A stretch of 64,000 nt of DNA from Streptomyces hoynatensis (GTDB lineage Bacteria; Actinomycetota; Actinomycetes; Streptomycetales; Streptomycetaceae), in NCBI RefSeq assembly GCF_003626535.1, contig NZ_RBAL01000006.1:186001-250000 (forward strand). The letters are read 5' to 3'. The translations under genes were made by a program, and so were the position numbers. This document shows positions 58,213 through 64,000 of this stretch, piece by piece (the first letter of the stretch is position 1; every line of letters starts with the position of its first letter). The notes below the pieces were generated by a model, which saw only the letters and a list, made by a program, of their open reading frames with translations, was not told where the DNA came from and made no database searches.

Positions 58213-58262
58213 GACCTCGGTCCCCGGGATCCCCTTCGGATCCCGGGGACCGAGGTCTTTCT
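58213..58262 (+). terminator. Strong terminator after rpsA
   Basis: A perfect 20-base-pair stem (58213-58232 with 58238-58257), 5-base loop and TTTCT tail. The strongest terminator in the window. Confidence 0.93.
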
Positions 58263-58380
58263 GCCGCCGGATGGCCGACCGTGGCGGGTAAGGGAATTGG
58301 GCCGCGGGCGGAAGGAATGCCGTCACGGTACGGTGTGTTGACCTGTGCGTACGCCGAGGACCGGAAGGGGTGCGGAGACG

Positions 58381-59331
58381 GTGCGCGATCCGCAGGAGTT
58401 GTACGCGTGGGAGCCCGGCGGACTCGCCGCGGTCGACGAGGCGACCGGCGGTTCCGGCAGCGCGGGTCCCGTGCTGATCTACCACTTCGAGGGATTCATC
58501 GACGCCGGCGAGACCGGCGGCCAGCTGGTGGAGGAGCTGCTGGACGGCCGGCCCTCCACGGTGGTGGCCCGCTTCGACCACGACCGGCTGGTCGACTACC
58601 GCGCCAGGCGGCCCGTGATGACCTTCCGGCGCGACCGGTGGACCAGGTACGAGACGCCCGCCATCGAACTGCGGCTCCTCCACGACGCCACGCACCAGCC
58701 CTTCCTCGTGCTCTCCGGGCCTGAGCCCGACGTCGAGTGGGAGGGGTTCTGCGCCGCCGTCCGGCAGGTGGTGGAGCGGCTGCGGGTGCGCCTGGCCGTG
58801 TCCTTCCACGGCATCCCCATGGGCGTGCCGCACACCAGGCCCGTCGGGCTCACCCCGCACGGCAACCGCGCGGACCTGGTGCCGGGGCACCGCGGGGTGT
58901 TCGACGAGGCCCAGGTCCCGGGCAGCGCGGCGGCGTTGCTCGAACTGCGGCTCGCGGAGGCCGGGCACGACGTGCTCGGGGTCGCCGCGCACGTGCCGCA
59001 CTACATCGCCAGGTCCCGCTACCCGGACGCGGCGCTCGTGGTGCTCGAGGCCGTCACGGCGGCCACCGGCCTCGTGCTGCCCGACGCCACGCACGCGCTG
59101 CGCAGCCGGGCGCTGAAGACGCAGGACGAGATCGAGCGCGAGCTGGCCGAGGGGGACTCGGAGCTGGTCGCGGTGGTCCGCGGCCTGGAGCAGCAGTACG
59201 ACGCGATCGCCGGGGTGACGACGCGCGGCAGCCTGGTGGCCGAGCCGGTGGAACTGCCCTCGGCGGACGAACTCGGCGAGGTCTTCGAGCGGTTCCTCGC
59301 CGAGCGCGAGGACGGAGAGGGCGAGCAGTAG
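58381..59331 (+). CDS. PAC2-family protein
   Basis: A 316-residue protein of the PAC2 (proteasome assembly chaperone 2-like) family, common in actinobacteria and of unknown biochemical role. [46 protein letters not shown] and [25 protein letters not shown] are recognisable. There is no signal or membrane segment. GTG at 58381 chosen because GGAG and AAGGGG lie upstream and family members start at this point. Confidence 0.85.
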   Translation: MRDPQELYAWEPGGLAAVDEATGGSGSAGPVLIYHFEGFIDAGETGGQLVEELLDGRPSTVVARFDHDRLVDYRARRPVMTFRRDRWTRYETPAIELRLLHDATHQPFLVLSGPEPDVEWEGFCAAVRQVVERLRVRLAVSFHGIPMGVPHTRPVGLTPHGNRADLVPGHRGVFDEAQVPGSAAALLELRLAEAGHDVLGVAAHVPHYIARSRYPDAALVVLEAVTAATGLVLPDATHALRSRALKTQDEIERELAEGDSELVAVVRGLEQQYDAIAGVTTRGSLVAEPVELPSADELGEVFERFLAEREDGEGEQ

Positions 59332-59359
59332 CGGCGCGGACCCCGGATAGCCTTCGGCC

Positions 59360-59968
59360 ATGCTGACTGTGGGACTGACCGGCGGGATCGGCGCCGGCAA
59401 GAGCGAGGCCGGGCGGCTGCTCGCGAAGCGGGGCGCCGTGATCGTGGACGCGGACGCGCTGGCGCGCGAGGTGGTCGCCCCCGGCACGCCGGGACTGGCG
59501 TCCGTGGTCTCGGAGTTCGGCGAGGAGGTCCTCGCGCCGGACGGCAGCCTCGACCGGGCCAGGCTCGGCGCGATCGTCTTCGGCGACGAGGAGCGGCTGC
59601 GCGCGCTCAACGCGATCGTCCATCCCCTGGTCGCGGAGCGCTCCGCCGCCCTCCAGGCCGCCGCCCCGCCCGAGGCGGTGGTGGTGCACGACGTGCCGCT
59701 GATCGCCGAGCATCAACTCCAGCACCGCTACGACCTGGTGGTGGTCGTCGACGCCTCGGCCGAGACGCGGCTGGCCCGGCTGACGCGGCGGCGCGGCCTC
59801 GACGAGGCCGACGCCAGGGCGCGGATGGCCGCGCAGGCGAGCCGGGAGGAGCGGCTGAAGATCGCCGACTATGTGCTGCGCAACGACGGCACGGTCGGCG
59901 AACTGGAAGAGCAGGTCGAGGAGTTGTGGCAGACGCTCCGCGAGCGGGAGCGGGAGCGACGCGGCTGA
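59360..59968 (+). CDS. coaE: Dephospho-CoA kinase
   Basis: Phosphorylates dephospho-CoA, the last step of coenzyme A synthesis. The 202-residue protein has the P-loop GGIGAGKS at residues 8-15, [14 protein letters not shown] with the catalytic Asp, [12 protein letters not shown] and [33 protein letters not shown]. All complete and normal length. TAGCCT six bases before the ATG fits a leaderless mRNA. Downstream of rpsA and PAC2, as in other Streptomyces. Confidence 0.96.
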   Translation: MLTVGLTGGIGAGKSEAGRLLAKRGAVIVDADALAREVVAPGTPGLASVVSEFGEEVLAPDGSLDRARLGAIVFGDEERLRALNAIVHPLVAERSAALQAAAPPEAVVVHDVPLIAEHQLQHRYDLVVVVDASAETRLARLTRRRGLDEADARARMAAQASREERLKIADYVLRNDGTVGELEEQVEELWQTLRERERERRG

Positions 59969-60095
59969 GCCCGGCGCGCTCCGGCGTGCGCCCGAGGGCG
60001 GCCCCACGGGCGGGGGACCGGCGTCCGCCGCCGTGGAGGCCGGAACGCGTCCCCGCCGCTGGCCGGGCGAGCGCCGCTGCCCCTACCGTGCTGCC

Positions 60096-60680
60096 ATGGA
60101 TGTGGACGCCGCGCTCGCCCTGGTCTCGGTCGCCGCGGGCAGCGCCGCCACGGAGGCCGGGCGGCGCGCCTGGGACTCCCTGGTGGCGCTGTCCCGCAGG
60201 CTGCTGGGCCGGGCGGAGGCCGGGACGAACGAAGAGGCCGGGTCGCACGGCGGGCCCGGGACGAACGAGGCGGCCGGGGTGGGCGAAGGCGCCGGGCCCG
60301 GCGCGCCGGGCCCGGCCGCCGGGACGGCGGGGGCCTTCGGGTCCTTCGGGTCCGGGGAGACGGCCGGGGCCGCCGCGGGGGAGCCCGCGGCCCCGGCGAG
60401 CGCCGGCCCCGAACCCCCCGCCACCCCCCTCGCTCCCGTGGCGCCCCAGGACGAGCGGGCGGTGCGGGCCTTCGCCGCCCTGCTGGCCGAACGGGCGCGC
60501 GGGGACGCCGGGTTCGCGGCGGAGCTGATCCGGTGGGGCGAGGCGCATCGTGCGGCGCTCGGCGCGGCCGGGCGCGCCGGCTCCGTCACGGTGCACAACA
60601 CGGTCTCGGGGAACGCCCGGATCGAAGGGGGGCTGATCCAGGCCGGGGACATCACCGGCGACATCACCTTCGGCTCCTAG
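60096..60680 (+). CDS. Small protein with C-terminal RHIM/BASS-like amyloid-type motif
   Basis: A 194-residue protein I recognise as a Streptomyces hypothetical-protein class with no assigned function. Residues 1-45 are a helical, Ala-rich segment (DAALALVSVAAGSAATEAGRRAWDSLVALSRRLLGR). The middle 80 residues are Gly/Ala/Pro-rich and include a GTNEEAG/GTNEAAG repeat. Residues about 118-160 form a helical region with DERAVRAFAALLAERA. The end, NTVSGNARIEGGLIQAG followed by DITGDITFG, has the N-x-V-S-G...(I/V)QAG pattern of RHIM-related bacterial amyloid signalling sequences. TACCGT six bases before the ATG suggests a leaderless mRNA. Confidence 0.72.
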   Translation: MDVDAALALVSVAAGSAATEAGRRAWDSLVALSRRLLGRAEAGTNEEAGSHGGPGTNEAAGVGEGAGPGAPGPAAGTAGAFGSFGSGETAGAAAGEPAAPASAGPEPPATPLAPVAPQDERAVRAFAALLAERARGDAGFAAELIRWGEAHRAALGAAGRAGSVTVHNTVSGNARIEGGLIQAGDITGDITFGS

Positions 60681-60754
60681 CTGCCGCACCGGGCCGACCG
60701 CCGCACCGGGCCCGGCGCCACAAACGGGCCCGTGGGCCGCCGGGAAACGGCCCC

Positions 60755-62044
60755 TCAGCTCTGGATCTTGGTGACGAGCCGGCGCAGCCGCGGGAAGCGC
60801 CGGCGGAATCGCGCGGCCAGCCGCCGCAGCCGCGGGTGGCGGGCGCGGGTCTCCTGCGAGGCGCGGTCGAGTTCCTCGGCCAGGTGCATCGAGCGCTTCT
60901 CGGTGTCCAGTTCGTCGAGCAGCCGGTCGACGTCGGCGAGGAGCGAGCCGTGCAGCTGCCACTGCCTGGGGTGTTCCTTGACCCGGGCGAGCAGGAGCTG
61001 CGCCACGTGCTCGCGGGACAGCCTGGCCGCGTCCAGCTCGACCTCCAGGAAGCGTTCTGCCTCGTCGGCGTCGGTGCTCACCTGACTGGTGATCAGGACG
61101 GCGAAGCTGTCCACCGCCCCGGCCAGGTTGCTGAGCAACTCGCGGAGGGCGGGGGCCACGTCCGCCGGGAAGAGGGGCTCGTCGGTGCGGCGCGCGGCCA
61201 GGTCGGTGAGGGTGCGGGAGATCGTCCGGAGGATGACGGCGCAGACCTCCAGGGTGTCCAGGCCGGTGCGCAGCACGATGCGGGTGAGCAGCGGCTCCTT
61301 GACCCGGGGGTTCAGGCGCAGGCTCTCCTCCGCCTGGATCAGGGACTCGTCCACGTGCGCGATGGCCTGGTCCAGGCGCCGCGCCTCCTCCACGTTCTCG
61401 GCGACGGTGGCGACCGGGGTGCGCCCCTGGTCGGCCTCCTCGCTCAGGCGCATCAGGAGCTCGCGCATCCGGCGGGCCTGCTGCTCGATGTCCTCGCCGG
61501 CGGAACGCACCCAGATCGGCGGAATGATGACGAGGTTGAAGAGCAGCCCGACGACCGCGCCGATCACCGTCTCCTCCACCCGGTCCAGGGCGGTCGCGGT
61601 GTGTCCGGCGACGCCGAGCACCAGCATCGCGCTGATGGCCACCTCGGGGACGAACTCGCTGACCTTCGCGAGGTGCCCGACGGTCAGGGCGACGAGGATG
61701 AGCAGGCCGAGGCTCCACCAGCTGAGGCCGACGAGGCTGCTGAAGCCGGTGGCCACGAGCACCCCGACGACCACGGCGTTCACGCGGCGGATGCCGGTGG
61801 TGAGGGTGGCGTACAGGGTGACCTGGACGACGAGGAGCGCGGTCAGCGGGGCGAGCAGCGGCGCGGCGACGGGGGTGAGCCAGGTGGCGACGGCGTAGGC
61901 GATGGTCGCGGCGGCGGAGGAGCGGAGCGTCTGGGCCACGACCCGTTCGTTGCCGCGCTTGGCGATATCGATGATGTGATGTTCGGACTTCTCCGGCACG
62001 CCCGGACCCCTTCCGTCCCGTTCGCTCTCATCAGGATGAAACAT
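60755..62044 (-). CDS. FUSC/ArAE-type aromatic acid exporter-like membrane protein
   Basis: A 429-residue membrane protein of the FUSC/ArAE_1 family. Residues about 30-175 hold four to six helices (TIAYAVATWLTPVAAPLLAPLTALLVVQVTLYATL; NAVVVGVLVATGFSSLVGLSWW), and a long helical cytoplasmic part of 250 residues follows, with RMRELLMRLSEEADQGRTP. Family members are predicted to export aromatic acids or related compounds; substrates in Streptomyces are unknown. ATG at 62044 is used; a GTG about 15 codons in is possible. Divergent from the uridine-kinase-like gene. Confidence 0.85.
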   Translation of the reverse strand: MFHPDESERDGRGPGVPEKSEHHIIDIAKRGNERVVAQTLRSSAAATIAYAVATWLTPVAAPLLAPLTALLVVQVTLYATLTTGIRRVNAVVVGVLVATGFSSLVGLSWWSLGLLILVALTVGHLAKVSEFVPEVAISAMLVLGVAGHTATALDRVEETVIGAVVGLLFNLVIIPPIWVRSAGEDIEQQARRMRELLMRLSEEADQGRTPVATVAENVEEARRLDQAIAHVDESLIQAEESLRLNPRVKEPLLTRIVLRTGLDTLEVCAVILRTISRTLTDLAARRTDEPLFPADVAPALRELLSNLAGAVDSFAVLITSQVSTDADEAERFLEVELDAARLSREHVAQLLLARVKEHPRQWQLHGSLLADVDRLLDELDTEKRSMHLAEELDRASQETRARHPRLRRLAARFRRRFPRLRRLVTKIQS

Positions 62045-62137
62045 GGCATTTCACCCGCGATCCAGGAACGCGGCAGGGCCACCGGCCGGCGGACCCGGCC
62101 GCCGCGGCGGCCGGGTCCGCCGGGGATGATGGGCCCC

Positions 62138-62779
62138 ATGCGCGTGGAGGCGATCACCTGGGAGAGGCTGGCCGGCGCGCTCGCCGACCACATCGCCGGG
62201 CTGCCCACGGCCGACGGCGGGCCCTGGACGCGGGTCCTCCTCGACGGGGCGCCCCCGGCCGGGCCCGGTGAACTGGCGGAGGCGGTGCGCGAGGCGCTGC
62301 GCGTGCGCGGGCGCGCCGCCCTCACGGTGGGCGCGGAGGGCTTCTGGCGCGCCGCCTCCCTGCGCTTCGAGCAGGGGCGGCACGACCCGGACGCGTATTC
62401 CGACCTGTGGCTCGACACCGGGGCGCTGTGGCGGGAGGTGTTCACTCCCCTCGAACCCGGCGGCAACGGGCGGGTGCTGCCCGACCTGTGGGACCCGGAA
62501 CGGGACCGCGCCACCCGCAGCCCCTACGTCGAACTGCCGCCGGGCGGGGTCCTGTTGCTGCACGGGAGCCTGCTGCTCGGGCGGTGGTTCCCGGCCGATC
62601 TTGCAGTGCACATCCGCCTGTCGCCCGGCGCGCTCGCCCGGCGCATGCCGCCGGAGTCGCGCTGGACGCTGCCCGCCTTCGCGCGGTACGAGGCCGAGGT
62701 GGACCCGGTGGCCTCGGCCGACGTGGTGGTGCGGGCCGACGACCCGCGGCGGCCGGCCTGGGGCGGCCTGCCCGGCTGA
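62138..62779 (+). CDS. Uridine-kinase-like protein with altered P-loop
   Basis: A 213-residue protein matching what Streptomyces genomes annotate as uridine kinase: GRAALTVGAEGFWRAASLRFEQGRHDPDAYSDLWLDTGALWREVF and PGGVLLLHGSLLLGRWFPADLAVHIRLS. At the Walker A position it has VLLDGAPPAGPGELAEA, without GKS/T, so ATP binding as in true uridine kinases is doubtful. Three in-frame ATGs (62126, 62129, 62138) are possible; the last gives MRVEAITWERL, the start usual for the class. Confidence 0.75.
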   Translation: MRVEAITWERLAGALADHIAGLPTADGGPWTRVLLDGAPPAGPGELAEAVREALRVRGRAALTVGAEGFWRAASLRFEQGRHDPDAYSDLWLDTGALWREVFTPLEPGGNGRVLPDLWDPERDRATRSPYVELPPGGVLLLHGSLLLGRWFPADLAVHIRLSPGALARRMPPESRWTLPAFARYEAEVDPVASADVVVRADDPRRPAWGGLPG

Positions 62780-62794
62780 CCCCCGCCCCGAGCC

Positions 62795-62837
62795 CCGCGG
62801 GCCGCCTCGCTCCCGCGGGGGAGCCGCCGGCCCGCGG
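62795..62837. terminator. Hairpin between convergent genes
   Basis: CCGCGGGCCG and CGGCCCGCGG (62795-62804, 62828-62837) are perfect 10-base arms, with further partial pairing inside. It lies between the uridine-kinase-like and alcohol dehydrogenase stops and probably ends both transcripts. Confidence 0.55.
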
Positions 62838-62880
62838 ACCGTCCGTGCTCCCGGCGGCGCCGGGGGCGGAGGGCCCGGGC

Positions 62881-63918
62881 TCAGCCCGTGGCGGCGCCCG
62901 GCAGGCGCAGCACCGCGGCCCCGCTGACCCGGCCGGCGGCCAGGTCGTCGAGCGCCCGGTCCGCCTCCTCGAAGGGGTAGGGGCTCACCGTGGTGCGAAT
63001 CCCGTGGGCCGCCGCGGCGGCCAGGAACTCCCGCCCGTCCTCCCGGGTGTTGGCCGTGACGCTGCGCAGGCTGCGCTCCCGGAACAGGTGGCGTGCGTAG
63101 TCGAGCGGCGGAATGGCGGACAGGTGGATGCCCGCCACGCTCAGCGTCCCCCCGCCGTCCAGGGCCGCGAGCGCCACCGGCACCAGGTCGCCCGCCGGGG
63201 CGAAGAGGATCGCCGCGTCCAGCGGCTCGGGCGGCCGCTCGTCGGTGCCGCCCGCCCAGGCCGCGCCCAGTTCGAGGGCCAGCGCCCTGGCCGCGGGGGA
63301 CCGGGTCACCACGTGCACCCGCGCGCCCTGCGCCACCGCCACCTGGGCCGTCAGGTGCGCGGAGCCGCCGAAACCGTAGATGCCGAGGGTGCCGCCCCGT
63401 GGGAGTTCGGCCCGGCGCAGGGCCCGGTAGCCGATGATGCCCGCGCACAGCAGGGGCGCCACCTCCTCGTCGGTGTACCCCGCGGGCAGCGCATAGGCGT
63501 AGGCGGCGGGGACGGTGACGTACTCCGCGTAGCCCCCGTCGTGGTCCCAGCCGGTGTACCGGGAGGAGGGGCACAGGTTTTCCCGGCCCCGCAGGCAGTA
63601 CCGGCACCGGCCGCAGGTGTGCCGCAGCCACGGGATGCCCACGCGCGAGCCCACCGGGTGCCCGGCCGCCGCGGGCGCCGCCGGGCCGGCCGCCACCACC
63701 TGCCCCACCACCTCGTGGCCGGGGACCACGGGCGTCCGGTGCGGCGGCAGGTCCCCGTCACGCACGTGCAGGTCGGTGCGGCAGACGCCGCAGGTGCGCA
63801 CCCGGACCAGCAGTTCGCCGGGCCCGGGGCGGGGCACGGGCAGCCGCACCGAGTCGAGCCGCCCCGGGGTGCGCACCACCCACGCGCGCATGGTCGTCGG
63901 AATCTCCTCCGCCTCCAT
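62881..63918 (-). CDS. Zinc-dependent alcohol dehydrogenase
   Basis: A 345-residue medium-chain dehydrogenase. The catalytic zinc ligands are in [10 protein letters not shown] and PGHEVVG, the structural zinc cysteines in [15 protein letters not shown], and the NAD-binding motif in [30 protein letters not shown] is typical of the AdhA/AdhP group, which oxidises primary alcohols or reduces aldehydes. ATG at 63918 gives [15 protein letters not shown]; the second ATG (63891) is also possible. The remaining 82 bases of the window show no gene. Confidence 0.92.
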   Translation of the reverse strand: MEAEEIPTTMRAWVVRTPGRLDSVRLPVPRPGPGELLVRVRTCGVCRTDLHVRDGDLPPHRTPVVPGHEVVGQVVAAGPAAPAAAGHPVGSRVGIPWLRHTCGRCRYCLRGRENLCPSSRYTGWDHDGGYAEYVTVPAAYAYALPAGYTDEEVAPLLCAGIIGYRALRRAELPRGGTLGIYGFGGSAHLTAQVAVAQGARVHVVTRSPAARALALELGAAWAGGTDERPPEPLDAAILFAPAGDLVPVALAALDGGGTLSVAGIHLSAIPPLDYARHLFRERSLRSVTANTREDGREFLAAAAAHGIRTTVSPYPFEEADRALDDLAAGRVSGAAVLRLPGAATG

Positions 63919-64000
63919 GCCCCCACGCTACCGGCCCCGAGCGGCCCAACGGCCAGGCCACCTCGCCGTTTTGGGGCCCGGACGACTTGATCAATACTAT

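Overview
The window is high-GC, densely coded actinomycete chromosome, almost certainly Streptomyces or a close relative. The signs are the gene content (trpC-trpM-trpB-trpA, lgt, a VIT1-type transporter, gltBD, pyk, an ANTAR response regulator, a liv operon, polA, rpsA, coaE), the GTG/TTG starts, GTGA/ATGA stop-start overlaps, sugar ABC transporters with no ATPase gene, and tRNAs without encoded CCA. There is no CRISPR array, rRNA operon, prophage or transposase.

Layout. 1-3500: tryptophan genes trpC, the small trpM (unannotated size class, 55 aa), trpB and trpA. 3625-15066: an accessory block. It starts with a DUF1266 protein and continues with what looks like one unit: an NAD-dependent epimerase, a two-component system (minus strand), two glycosyltransferase-like enzymes and a methyltransferase (plus strand), facing a ferredoxin-reductase-like flavoprotein, a small membrane protein, a membrane-anchored sulfite-oxidase-type molybdoenzyme and a polytopic membrane protein (minus strand). 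I could not match this unit to a characterised pathway. 15155-24656: core genes dsbA-like, lgt, VIT1-type transporter, gltB and gltD. 24776-28093: a sugar ABC importer (binding lipoprotein and two permeases) behind a near-perfect DasR/GntR-type operator. 28117-28548: a decayed XRE/MmyB-type regulator. 28758-34142: chorismate mutase, a 75-aa membrane protein, aminopeptidase N, a TetR regulator, and a divergent NAD(P)-binding protein/HxlR pair around a perfect inverted repeat. 34343-37406: a decarboxylase/N-hydroxylase pair of siderophore type. 37569-39002: pyk. 39184-41282: a Gfo/Idh dehydrogenase and a PmoA-family protein behind a LacI-type palindrome. 41513-41586: an odd tRNA with anticodon CAA. 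41695-47976: the ANTAR regulator and livKHMGF. 48016-50970: a hotdog thioesterase and an FdhF/YdeP-type molybdoenzyme. 51218-53974: polA behind a PafBC-type DNA-damage promoter. 54582-59968: a lytic transglycosylase with an Asp-Pro-Ser repeat tail, rpsA, a PAC2 protein and coaE. 60096-63918: a small protein ending in a RHIM/BASS-like amyloid-type motif, a FUSC-type membrane protein, a uridine-kinase-like protein lacking a normal P-loop, and a zinc alcohol dehydrogenase.

How genes work together. The trp genes make tryptophan from anthranilate-derived intermediates and chorismate mutase diverts chorismate to Phe/Tyr. gltBD makes glutamate. The liv operon and the sugar importer bring in amino acids and probably amino sugars or oligosaccharides. 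Lgt, the lytic transglycosylase and the 5-15 kb unit act at the envelope. Several genes have a TANNNT-like -10 hexamer 6-7 bases before the start codon, which indicates leaderless mRNAs. The best candidates for undescribed biology are the 5-15 kb envelope-type unit, the amyloid-motif protein at 60.1 kb, the atypical tRNA, and the orphan regulatory sites (DasR-like, LacI-like, HxlR, PafBC).
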